DNA from: Polyporus tsugae
Taxonomy: Eukaryota; Basidiomycota; Agaricomycetes; Polyporales; Polyporaceae
Assembly (NCBI GenBank): GCA_024305745.1
Contig: JAHRBS010000005.1
Coordinates: 868,001-932,000 of the forward strand
DNA length: 64,000 nt
Direction: 5' to 3'
In this document: piece after piece, positions 1 to 10,707 of the stretch
Layout of the letters: the number at the start of each line of letters is the position of its first letter
Position numbering within the stretch: the stretch's first letter is position 1
Position numbers and translations under genes: made by a program
Notes under the pieces: generated by a model
Database searches by the model: none
What the model was told of the DNA's origin: nothing
What the model saw: the letters and a program-made list of their open reading frames with translations, nothing else

Positions 1-260
1 GGCAGAGCACGCATGACCTGAGTGAGGTCCAGCCGAGGAAGTACAGTGACAGATGTCGCCGAACGTTGCCGCGCGTGGTGCAGGAGGCGGTTGAGCATCC
101 AGACAGCACCGCAGACAGCCGGTGGACGGCACAGTGTGAAGCCAGCGGAGGGCGGGGTACGAATTCGAATCGCCGACGGAGGGCGAGGAAAGACCAAGAC
201 CCGGAGGGATCAAGGTAGCGCGTGATGAACACAGTCGCGCAGAGGGGTCTGCATCTTGAG
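1..260 (-). pseudogene. ERD2 (KDEL receptor) exon-3 relic at left edge
   Basis: Read on the minus strand, positions about 205-245 give [10 protein letters not shown], matching the start of ERD2 exon 3 in the intact gene further right ([12 protein letters not shown]). The frame is lost right after it and the rest of the receptor is not recognisable. The flank up to 368 resembles the sequence upstream of exon 3 in the two other ERD2 copies (for example the 'gctcgcaaa' and 'gaagcgggag' patches). I read it as the remnant of a third tandem copy whose remainder lies outside the window. Confidence 0.6.
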
Positions 261-369
261 CGTGACACCTGCGAGACGTGTTGCGAGACGTTGCTCGCAA
301 AGGTGCCGGGAATCGGCAGGTGGCAAGGAAGCGGGAGCAGACTTCGAGAGGTGCTGAGGAGTGTGAAGC

Positions 370-409
370 CCAGTGAGAACCCACCCGATTAACCTAGGTT
401 TGGGGCGTT
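370..409 (+). repeat. Left terminal inverted repeat (40 bp)
   Basis: Positions 370-409 are a perfect 40-base reverse complement of 8406-8445. The repeat contains the palindrome CCTAGG. The match ends with one substitution at position 41. Confidence 0.95.
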
Positions 410-717
410 AGTCCGCGATTAAAACTGTTACCAATCGTTTGATCTCGTTATGGCGGGTCGGGACTGCCAGGCGTCTATTTTTGGATGGTGACTTTAGTGA
501 CTCTTGCCTCGATGTCGAGTGCTCTGACTACATGACGTAGGCCTGTACTTAGCTAGCTTTCTGGTCAACACAGTGCTCGGGACACTTACCGTGTCCTTAG
601 TTTAAATGTCTGCCACGTCGCTTGCTGCCTTCTGCCGGTCGCTTGCCTTCCGCCGGTCGCTGGCTGCCGCTCCGACGCGCTCAAACCCACCCTACCCCGG
701 CCACTCTTCGCTGTACT

Positions 718-3700
718 ATGTTGCAAAGCCGCGAGGAAAAAACATACAGATGCGCCTGTCAAAGGTTCTGCCACAGTGTCGAAAGGGAGATTTCCAAAAC
801 ACGTTACTACGAGCACCGGAAGCAGAGTACGGCCACGCTCCAGCAAGCCCTCACAGAAGCCATCCGAGGCAACGCGGACAACTCCTCACACAGACATGGC
901 AACGCATCCGAATCACAGTCAGGGCATGCAGCAAAACGAAGGCGCATTGAGAGCCAAAGTCCACAGGTATGCCAAGGAAACCATACGCGATCCAGTCATC
1001 ATGTTCATTCCGAGTCGGTTAGTGACTGATACACCATACTAGGTTCCAACGAGCTCGCCGATCCAGGCTGTGCACGAGAGTCCGGATCCGCCCCCCTTCG
1101 AAGATAACCTGCCACCACCTGGGGAACCCCCCTTCGGCACCCCTCCACCGCCCGGGGGCTCAGAGCTCCCTTTCCAGGACCCACCAGAGCGCCATCAGTC
1201 CCCGTTCGAGGATCCGCAAGGCCCGGAGAGCGGGGCACATGAAGAGACCGGTGCGCCCGTCGTCATCCACCTCAGTGATCTCAAGGACGCTATCCAATTC
1301 CGAGAAGGGCTGCACGACGCAACACTCGACGCATCTATCAAAAACCGAGAGGTCCTATACCGCCTTCGCAACCCTCCGAGAGAGGCTCCTGATCTCTCAC
1401 AAAATCGTTCACTTCGACTCGCTCTCCGTCAGTACATCGCAAATGGCCATTCCGAGGAGGCATACCGCAAGAACCGCGCAGCAGTCATGGAATACGACCC
1501 GGACGTGGATCTCCCATCCTACGAAGCGATGCAAAAGATCGTCCAGGAACTCAGCGGTGTAGTCCCCATCAACACCAACATGTGCCCGAATAGCTGTGTG
1601 GCGTATACCAGGCCGTATGAAAAGCTCACCCACTGCCCTGTGACAACTTGCGGAGCTGCGCGCTACGAGCAACATGGTCGGAAGATGGTAGCACGCTGGA
1701 CGTTCCAGACTCTTCCCCTTGGGCCACAAGCGCAAGCTCTCTATCAATCTCGTCCGAGTCACTGCGCGGAACTGATGGACCATCGATGGAAGACCACGGA
1801 GCGGTTGCTTGAGACTCTTGATCCCCGTGCTCGCAAGAAGATCGACAAGCTCGAGGACGCCTACTTCGGAGCAGACTACTTGCAAGCAGTTCAAGATGGC
1901 TTAATCAACGAGGATGACTTAGTCCTGATGTTCTCTGTCGACGGCGCTCAGCTCTACGAGTCTAAGCAATCCGACTGTTGGATCTACATCTGGATTCTGT
2001 TCGACCTCGCTCCGGATCAGCGATACAAGAAGCGCTACGTTCTCCCTGGTGCTATCATTCCTGGCCCTGAGAAGCCGAAGAATCTGGACTCTTTCTTGTT
2101 TCCTGGGCTCTACCATGTCGCCGCGCTCTAGCGGGAGGGACTGAAGCTCTGGGATGCCCATCGTGAGGAGGAGGTCATGTCATATCCCATCATCATCTTC
2201 GCAACTGCGGATACGCCTGCAATGGCCTATATCAATGGACTAGTCGGCCATACGGGTGCTCAGGGTTGCCGTCTGTTCTGTCCGATCCGCGGGCGGCGGA
2301 AACCTGGACGAGGCGGCCATTACTATCCAGCGATGCTAAAGCCCGCAGACCCTACCTACAATCTCACCCACAGCATGCACGATGACTACGCCATCCCCGG
2401 TCGTCCTCCCGACAAGCTCTCGAATGCAAAGCGGTACGACCTCGGCCTACGCCTCGTTCTAGAGTTGACAAACGAGAGACAGTATACTCGTAACCGACTC
2501 AAGACGGGCATCGCAAAACCGTCGATATTCATGGGTCTTCCACGTAACTTCGGCTTCCCAGCGAGCTTCCCTCCCGATATCATGCACCTTCTGTCTCTGA
2601 ATATGACTGAGCTTGTGATCGGACTGCTGCGGGGCAACTTCCGGTGCTCTGATATGGACAGCGTGGATACCTGGGACTGGGCATGCCTGGCAAACGATGA
2701 CACTTGGGAGGAACATGGCAAATTAGTCGGACAAGCGTCGCTTTACCTCCCTGGCTCATTCGATCGGCCACCGCGCAATCCGGCAGCAAAGATCTCGAGC
2801 GGTTACAAGGCATAGGAGTTCTTGTACTACGTCTACGGTCTTCTCCCTAGGTTTCTCTAGTCTGTACAGCGTCCGAGGTATCACTCACACTTCTGCAAGC
2901 TTGTGTCTGGGGTTCGGGTTGCACTACTCGTCGAGACCCCCGTGAGACTGAGGCCGATCGCTCACAAGTTGCTTGTGGAATACGTGGAAGAGTTTGAGGA
3001 GGACTACTACCAACGCCGAGTCGACCGCCTTCATTTCTGTCGACAAAGCCTGCATGGACTCACACATCTGATTCCCGAGACTGGACGGATTGGACCTGGT
3101 TGGCTGCACTCTCAGTGGGCTCTGGAGAACGCGATTGGCAATCTCACGAGGGAGATCTCTTTGCACTCACAGCCCTATGCCAACCTTTCCCAATGTGCAG
3201 TGCGGTGTGCACAGCTCAATGCGCTCATCGCGATATACCCGGAACTCGCGACAGCAGAGCAATTACCGGCAGGTGCGCGCCCCCTTGGCGACAACTACGT
3301 CCTTCTTCGGCCGAGGGACAGGACAGCACGAAAGGTGGTCAAGCTTGAGTGCAATGCTGTTCTTGCATACCTTCGAGCTCATCGCATCACCATTCCGGAG
3401 AGCTGGATACCTGGCGTGTGGAAGTGGGCGAGGGTGCTCCTGCCGAATGGTCAGATTGCGCGCACTGCCTGGAAGGAGTGTGCCGGGGAGAAGCGTGGGC
3501 GGCCAGTACACCGTTCGCGTATGGTTAAGGTAGAGAACTATGTTAATATCTTGCCAGCCCAGACTGACTTACAAATTGTTAGCTGAAAGGAGATCGTTTC
3601 GCAGAGGTCCAATATTTCTTCACATTAGAGGCGACACACGAAGATGGGACAGAAGCGAGGTTCGCGGTCGCGATGGTCTCGCATTTCACGCCGCCGGACG

Positions 3701-3969
3701 CCGCCATCCTGAAAGAGAGTCACAATGCCCTGTTTGCATGCCAATATCAAGGGGACGCATCGCGCGAGGTCATCAATATAAAAGATATCCTCTCTGTGGT
3801 AGGGATGGTCCCACTTCCTCCTCGGCGCGAGGAGCGGGAAGCCCCAAACGCAGATGTCTTATACTCCAACCGCTTCTTTGTGGTCGAAAAGCTCGGGTTT
3901 GACATGACTTGGATTGGCCGGAGGGAGGTGGTACAGGATGAGATGGATGAGAACGATGAGGATGAGTAA
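718..3969 (+). pseudogene. Plavaka-like transposase with three nonsense codons
   Basis: Exons 718-966, 1043-3529 and 3583-3969 join in phase into a 1,041-codon frame. Exon 1 holds a short Cys/His motif (YRCACQRFC, then TRYYEH), probably a zinc-binding DNA-recognition region. Exon 2 holds the catalytic-region motifs MCPNSC, SVDGAQLY, KPKNLDSFLFPGL and YQRRVDRLHF. Exon 3 contains FAEVQYFF and an acidic tail. Three TAG codons interrupt exon 2 at 2129-2131 (expected Gln), 2813-2815 (expected Trp) and 2858-2860, but the frame is never shifted. That suggests recent inactivation by point mutation. Family members cut and paste the element through its terminal repeats. This copy should give only truncated protein. 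Confidence 0.8.
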
Positions 3970-3995
3970 ACGTGTACAATTCTTGTAACTACACA

Positions 3996-5110
3996 TCATA
4001 CACTCTTTCGCACACGGAAGCCAGACGAGACAGTCGCGAAGTCACTCCAAGGCGAGTGAGTGTGAGAGGAGGCTGTGAGCGAGGCACTTGTCTTGCTGCT
4101 GCTACTGGGCTGAGGGGATATAGCTGTCACTTGATGAGAATGCGTCTGAGGTGTAGACGAACTTCTGGCCGACCAGCCCGGTGTCCGGAAGACTGGAAGA
4201 GGCCCTTGAGGAGCATACTTCTTCCTCCTAGAGGCAGAAGTCTTTGGCCGAGACTGGTCACAAGAAGCCCGAGAGGATACTCTTGGCACTGGACGAGCCA
4301 TCAGACCAGAATCTGAGTAAGACTTGCATGGAGAGGTGGACGCGAGCTGCAGCCGAACAGGAGAGGCGGACGTGATTGGTGGCGAAGTACGAGAGGTGGA
4401 CGCGAGTGGCAGCAAAGCACGAGAGGTGGACGCGAGCGGCGGCGAAGCCAGCGAGGCAGACGGGAGAGGCAGCGAAGTACGAGAGGAGGACATGAGCTGC
4501 GGAGAAGTACGAGAAGTGGATGCAAGCGACGGGGCCTCAGGTGGTGGAACATTGGGGTTGCCGGGAAACAAAGCATAAGCTCTTGTGCCCACAATTTTAG
4601 CTGTATGTTGAGGGGGAGAAGCTCACACTCACTGCACAATGTCCAGTGGATCTCTGACTCCAACACTCGCCTCCGACTCCAACATATCCGCGAATGCATC
4701 CATGACTTCTTCATATAGCTCATCTACATCACAACACACACCCTTCAAGCTTGAACTGAGGTGGTAGGCCGCGCGAGCAGAAATGAGCGAAAGACGGAGG
4801 AGACGTTGGATGCGGGTCTCCGTGATGGTCGAAGATGCTGAGGACAGAGAAGATGGCGAGATGAGTTCGAAAGCCTCCAGGAAGTAGCGTGGATTATTGT
4901 CATTGACGAAGTCCCTGACATGCACATCATCGGTATATCCAATATTCCAGAATGCAGATGTACTCACTGAGTCTCTGAGCTGACATTGTCGCTCTGGGAA
5001 TCGAGAGAGGCCACCATCCTGAGAAAATTGTGTGCAGGAGCCGGAATATCTGGAGAGGCCGACGAGCTGCCATTGCAAGGTGAATTCCGTAGTAAGAGTA
5101 CCCGATCCAT
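3996..5110 (-). CDS. Transposon-borne minus-strand gene, unknown function
   Basis: From ATG 5110 the frame reads about 48 residues to a GTGAGT donor near 4958, resumes at DFVNDNNPRYFLEAF near 4911, and runs through a helical stretch (RIQRLLRLSLISARAAYHL) and an acidic one (DVDELYEEVMDAFADML). It crosses a second intron near 4635-4586, and the last exon begins AYALFPGNPNVPPP. The C-terminal half is Ser/Thr/Pro-rich and is encoded by a 30-bp minisatellite, ending at the stop near 3996. It is divergent from the companion gene and convergent with the transposase. I recognise no domain. It may be an accessory factor for transposition or a captured host fragment. Exon junctions are approximate. Confidence 0.5.
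4333..4542. repeat. 30-bp minisatellite, about 7 units
   Basis: Seven diverged 30-bp units starting GAGGTGGACGCGAG on the plus strand. On the minus strand each unit encodes ten residues of the SRTSPPLAST type in the transposon's minus-strand gene. The units stay a multiple of three, so coding frame is kept across the array. Confidence 0.8.
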
Positions 5111-5308
5111 AGCCACGAGCAGTGGGAGGAAGACGAAGGCGACGATCCTGTGAGAGGCCAGTTGATCCCGCCAATCCGAGATTCCCTTTTTTAGAACCGC
5201 GACAGATGATGCAGCGCCTCTCCTCCTTCTCCCTCTCGGGCCTCTCCCCTCCCCTCCCTCATCTGACCTTCGGCTCATGTAGCATCCACCTCTGCTGTAT
5301 GCCTCACC

Positions 5309-8094
5309 ATGTCTCATGAATCCCACTCTCCTTTCTATTATCACTCTGAATATGCTGGTCGTCATCCTCGCTCTCGCTCTCAGGCTCGCTCTCGTTCTAA
5401 TACTTCCTCTCGCTCTCATTCTCGCTCTCCATTCCAGTTGGCCTCCTCTCATGAGCCAGTCTCTCGCGCCTACCCCGTATTACACCATTCAAGCCAACAC
5501 CCAAGCCATGCTCACAATTTTGCCTCTCACACAAGCAGTTCCCTCGGGTATGAACCAGCTCCATATGCGCGTCCGGCCCATCATCGGTCTTCCTCTGGCA
5601 TAGAGAATCCAGACATTGGATTCTTACAACCTATGACGGTGTGTGCATCTATTATGACCCAATTTCCATACACATTCACGCTTGCCCAGCATCCCTCGTT
5701 CGACATGGCTCCAAGCATGTTCACACCCTTCACTTCTGGACCCTCGCCACCAATGCAACTGCTAGAGCTCTCTGTTCGACTGACAAGACTCGAACAGGAG
5801 ACCATTAGTCTTCGGTAATGTCTGATCAGTTTGTCTTTTTCTTCCGTAATCTCAACGCGCATATAGTCAAGGCATCGCAAACCAGGGAGCCGAAATCAGG
5901 CACCTCAGGTATGTCTGCATCTCATGCACCGCGTAATCCACGTCCATCACAAGACCATAGGGAGCAGCTGCAAGTCTCAAAAGCCACACCAACGGCTTCT
6001 GGTCCACGATTGGAGAAGACGGGTGAGTCGGTCTCTCCATAAGTGAAGATCAATCAAGCTGACGACGATGACAGCGGAGCTCACCCAAACTATGGAAGAG
6101 CTGGTGCCAGCAACGGAGGCACTTCTACCTGGCGAGCAGCCTGGGACCGATCTTCCTCGAGACAGGTCCAAATTTCCGAAGGTACATTCCCTCATTCTAT
6201 GGAGCGCATCGTTGATCTTATGCTGACATTGACTGTGAGATGCGATTCTGGGAAGAGCATGATTTCCGCAATTGGCTCGGTGATCAGAAGGGTACATCGA
6301 AGGTCGGGCAGACTATCGCAGGGCGAGGCAAGACGTTCATCGCACAAAACATCAACCATACCGCGAAGTATATCGAGAAGCTTGACGGCACCACCGCAGA
6401 TGGACAGTACCTCACCAGGGCCCGGGAGTTTTGTCGCACGTTCATTAACACTCTCATCTCCGTCGAGTGGGCGAACATGCCCAAGTTATGGAAGGATACT
6501 GATTTCGTCATTCGAGAGGTCTTCTATCGGGTATTCCGCAAAGTATTCCCCCTTTTCCAGCTATGCGACAACAACTGGAAGGCAGGCATGCTAATGGGGG
6601 AGGTATGGTACAACATGCTTGGTCGGCCCAGCTCTACGGCAAAGGCGAAGCACACAAGTAGCCTTACCCTTCTTGACCAAGCGCCATACACGGTCGACGG
6701 GAATGCCACAGAGATCCACACTCTGGATCAAAAACCAGCAGTACTCCCTGCTGTGTCTGTGCCAATGGGCACGGTGAAGCGGCCTCATGAGGACGACGGT
6801 ACACAGCAGGGGAAGAAATCAAAGAAGCGTGCACGCAAAGAGCCATATGTCACCCAGCTCCCCAGTACGTCCTATGTGTTCACGTTCCTGCTCCCCTATT
6901 GTGCTGAGTATATTAGTCTCGATGGCCATGGCAAGCGGCGAAACCAGCGGAGGGAAGGAGAAGGAGAAGGAAATATTATTGGTCAGTATGGCGACTCAGT
7001 TCCCACCCTGATTCAGCTGATGCCTACGTGTTGTAGATTCCTGACAATTCGTCTGTGTTTTCTATTCCATGGGGGCCCAATCTGACCTAACTCCTGGTAC
7101 TAGTTGCGACCTGTTATTCGAAGCCCCACTCAACATGTCGCCAGACACGGAGGCCCTGACGCTGCCTGGCACGCAATCCAGCGTGCTTGCCGCTACTCAG
7201 CCGGCCCCCTCGCTCGCTGCTGCTGCTCATCCAAACACGTTGCTCGTCGACGCTGGTCAACCCGACACCTCGCTCGTCGCTACTCAGTCTGGCTCCTCGC
7301 TTGTGGCTATTCAACCCGACACCTTGCTCGTCGCTGCTCAGTTCAGCTCTTCGATCTCCCTTGCTCAGTCCATCTTCCCCTCTACTCAGTCCGACTCTTC
7401 ACTTGTCGCTGGCACCTCGCCCGTCACTGTTCAGTCTGGGTCATCGATCACTGCTGCACAACCCGCCCCTCCGCTCGGCGCTGCGCAGCCTGACCTCTCG
7501 CTTGTTACTGGACCGCTCACCCCCCCGCTCACGGAAGCTGTGCCATCAACCTCCGATCCCCTGGTCCTACTCGCTGATTCTGCACTGCTACCTGCTCTCG
7601 CCGTTTCAGTTCCCCGGACACCTGCTTCAAATACCCCTCAGGAGATGCCTGTCCCGCCTTCTACGAAGGCTCTTTCCGCGGCTGAGCAACCTACCACATC
7701 CAAAGGCAAACAGCGTCGAGCTGCACACACAACGCCCACTTGGCCACCCCCGGAGGATCTAATCGGATACAAGTACGTCACTTCGTCAAGCGCGGTTCTG
7801 TACTAACCTTACTTTCCATCCATTAGGTGGGCATACGCGCGCAAGTGGCACAAAACGCACCACGGCACGCTCGAAGCTTTCGAGGCACACTTCAGAAACA
7901 TAGACGAGAAGGAAAAGCGGGTATGTCTGCTACTATACCTCATTCGGTTACTGTCCTGACGGTCACTGTAGAAGGCTACGAAGCTGTATAATGAGAACAG
8001 GGTGCGTCTGGGTGCTTTCGGGGAGCCTTTGATTCACTGACTTACTTGGCTGTAACATCCGCAGAAGGCGAACTCCGAGGCTGTGGACACCTAG
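5309..8094 (+). CDS. Transposon companion gene (second ORF), multi-exon
   Basis: The first exon (5309-5814) encodes a Ser/Arg/His-rich N-terminus and the start of a coiled coil (LELSVRLTRLEQETISLR). This continues in phase across short introns (QGIANQGAEIRHLR, then EQLQVSKATP). After DRSKFPK near 6180 an intron ends before 6240, where the frame reads MRFWEEHDFRNW. The block to about 6870 is the best-conserved-looking part, with a basic KKSKKRARK tract. A low-complexity region of TQSGSSLVA-type repeats follows (7090-7740). Three short exons close it: YARKWHKTHHGTLEAF, KLYNENR and KANSEAVDT, stop at 8094. Similar second ORFs accompany Plavaka transposases in mushrooms (recollection). Function unknown. 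Exon junctions around 6870-7090 are not resolved. Confidence 0.6.
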
Positions 8095-8405
8095 ACGGCT
8101 CTGATGGTGTACTCAAGGTATGTGGTCTCTGTGTGACTTCGCCATGTGCATAATGCTGATATCACAAGGTATCAGGAACACAAAAGCATGTCGCGGGCGC
8201 GGAGGAATGGCGAACGGTATGGACGACCAGGAGGACTGGCTGGACGCGCAGTCGATACCACCTGTTACGGCACGAATCGTGTTTATTCCCTGTATTACCA
8301 GTAATTTCGTAAAGCAAATCGTACTCAAACGGCGTCATTCGCGAAATCTCGTCCAGAGTCCCGTTTTTCGATTCATCTCGTAGCTAACGTAGTGAAACGA
8401 GTTCA

Positions 8406-8445
8406 AACGCCCCAAACCTAGGTTAATCGGGTGGGTTCTCACTGG
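8406..8445 (-). repeat. Right terminal inverted repeat (40 bp)
   Basis: Perfect reverse complement of 370-409. It ends ...TCACTGG directly before the right copy of GTGTGAAG. Confidence 0.95.
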
Positions 8446-8453
8446 GTGTGAAG

Positions 8454-10707
8454 GATGAGCACGGGCATTCCATTAATCGTCACCACACATCAACCAAATT
8501 AAAACTGCCCGACATCGGCAAGCAACTCCTGCGTCATTGCGCACCAGCATACAGGTCCGAAGAGCTTTGTTGCGATGCTCGTCCGGTGGCAGAGACACGC
8601 CCAGCCCGTGCGGTCTCTCGGGTTGCAGCATGCGGGGGTAGGACGAAACTGCATAGAGCTTACGCCGACGCTGCTCTTCTCGCCGTCGCGTGGCTGGTCA
8701 TATGGGGGTTTGCAATCCTCAAACATGGTTGTGGTACGGGGGCAGGAGTACGAGTGCCGTGAGTTTGCATTCCTGTTCGCTTTCCCGTTATTCGCCGACG
8801 GAGCCCGCATGTAGGCGGTGTGGAACTCACGTGTCGGGAAAGGCCCTCAAAGGTACGGATCTGACGTGTTGAGCACGTTCGATGAGTAAACTCATAGGCT
8901 CGGGGTCAAAGGACGCACTGCTCACCTTCGCTGCCGACGAGTACTGGTCTTGGCTGGGCGCGGTCCTCCATCATGCAGAGTGCCTGACAGTCACCAAAGA
9001 GATGGCTGGCACCGCCTGAGACCTATTCCGGGATACGGCTATGATGCGGACAGACATTCAGCTCGTCACATATGTACGTGGAACTGGACTTCAAGGATCG
9101 ATTGAGCGCAACACGCGACTAGCTAACCCTCGGTGCGACGTCAGCTTGACGAGAATAATGACTACAAGACGTGCGACAGACCAAGAGTGAGGGCCGAGGG
9201 AGACAGGTGCACTTGTTCGTGTTTCTGTATGGATGAGCGTAATCAGGGTGGGGATGCTTGGTGCCAGGGCGGAAGGAGACGGACAACGGATACGAAACCC
9301 CACGATCTGTTGGTTAGAGCGTGGATGAGGACTATCTATGGGCGTGGAGTCAAAAGAAAGTGCTAGTTTGGGCGGTCTTGATCGATGTGAGGTGCTATGT
9401 TGAAGGGGTCCAACGGGCCCGGGAAATGGTCTGTAAGGGGGTGAGAACCACGAAACCGCAACAACTGGAAGCAAGATACGGGATGCAGTCGGGCCACAAG
9501 GTCAACCATTGCTGCTACATTGAAGACGGATATATGATAACCCGGAAGCAAGGAATTTAAAACTTCTCGATTGAACCAATCCAAGTGGGGGAAGGCCTAG
9601 AGATTTTGTCTACCGGTGCAGAGCGCGGAGAAAACTCGTTTGCCCGCCTGTCTGCCACATGCATACACTCGCACGTAGTGCATGTCTGAGTCCAAGTCTT
9701 AAAACGCTCGATCGGCGCCGCAGCGGCCGCACTATATATGTACCAAATCCCTCTGACACTAACCGGCCCCGCATCTGCGTTACTGGCAGAGAAGCGTCCA
9801 GCCGGAGAGAATATTAGCGCATGGCACTCACCCTATCAATTGTGCCGATGCTTAGCTTCGCCTGATCTTCCAGCTCCGGGAGGATACCGGAAAGTATGTG
9901 GAGGGGAGGCAAGTTGCAACACAGACGACCATTGAACTTGAATTGTGGGACGTGTGGCATAGACATGCCGTACTAGCTGTTGAACCCAGTCACCGAGGAA
10001 GCAGGAAAGAGGGGAGTGACGGTAAGCAACAGATGGCCATGCGTTGCCAATGCTGGCAGGTGAACGGAGCGGTGACTACGTAGTTGAGCGAGACGGAGGA
10101 GGTCGGGGTCTTACCGAAGTCTACCAGGCTTGCGGTGTTCGAGGTCGCCCCAGCGCGTCCGAGTCCCGGCCTCTGAGCTCTCCCAGCGACGATTCCTCGA
10201 CATGGTAGTAGTACCAGCTGCCCTCTGTCCGTTTGTGTGTCAGTAAACGCTTTTCTTGTCTGTTCGAGCGAACACGCTAACACATTATAAATATTCCCTC
10301 TCGTGCGGCGCATGCGACCAGGGCCCTTAATCCATGGAGTCGTGGGTCCCTCTGTTCGCCTGACCACGTATGTGGGCCTTGCGACTGGCAATGGCGACTT
10401 ACTTCGCTCTGTCGTCTCGCCCTGGTGTCACAACACCCTTCAATCTCTCCTCCTCACGATGTCTTCTCTCTTCTTCCTAGAGCTCAGAGGCTTTGCTATG
10501 CGTCATGTAGAGTGGGGCCCCACGACCCCCTTGCCAGACCGTGGGAAAATGCACCGTGGTGGTGGTTGAAGGAAGAGAGGCTCCCCCTCAGACACATGTT
10601 GGCGGCGTGTCGAGCCCACTCACATCCGCCTCCCTCTCCTCGTACGCTCACTCTAACGTCCGACTGCCGTCCTCACTGCCGCATCTGCCATCCTCCAGTA
10701 CTGCACC
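8454..10707. repeat. Duplicated intergenic segment, left copy; no gene seen
   Basis: Diverged copy of 15045-17142: for example the 'gcatagagctt.cgccgac' patch near 8650 and 15295, and 'gtacgagtgccgt' near 8749 and 15387. Both have small substitutions and indels throughout. No reading frame survives in both copies, so I call no gene. The last 100 bases, just before the F-box/WD40 start, contain the presumed promoter. Confidence 0.6.

Larger units (their letters stand above)
370..8445. mobile_element. Plavaka-like (CACTA-related) DNA transposon, 8.08 kb
   Basis: The ends are 40-bp perfect inverted repeats starting CCAGTGAGAACC, flanked by an 8-bp target duplication. Inside are a transposase (+, 718-3969), a minus-strand gene (3996-5110) and a companion gene (+, 5309-8094). 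The last two start from a shared divergent promoter region near 5111-5308. Transposase motifs such as MCPNSC, SVDGAQLY and YQRRVDRLHF match the Agaricomycete Plavaka/tnp2-like family. The family name is from memory of motifs, not a search. The transposase has three in-frame stops, so this copy is probably non-autonomous. The insertion is younger than the tandem duplication around it, because the paralogous unit lacks it. Confidence 0.85.
361..8453. repeat. 8-bp target-site duplication GTGTGAAG
   Basis: The same 8 bases, GTGTGAAG, lie at 361-368 and 8446-8453 immediately outside the inverted repeats. One extra C (369) separates the left copy from the strictly matching repeat. The paralogous duplicated segment has one copy of the site (GCGTGAAG, 15037-15044) with matching flanks on both sides and no insert, so it acts as an internal empty-site control. 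Confidence 0.85.

Noticed and set aside
4333..4542. CRISPR-like repeat array
   Set aside because: The 30-bp units are contiguous without spacers and code for protein repeats. The genome is eukaryotic.
7104..7762. Two overlapping ORFs in other frames of the companion gene's repeat region
   Set aside because: They are frame-shifted readings of low-complexity repeats. Only the frame that splices into YARKWHKTHHGTLEAF makes sense.
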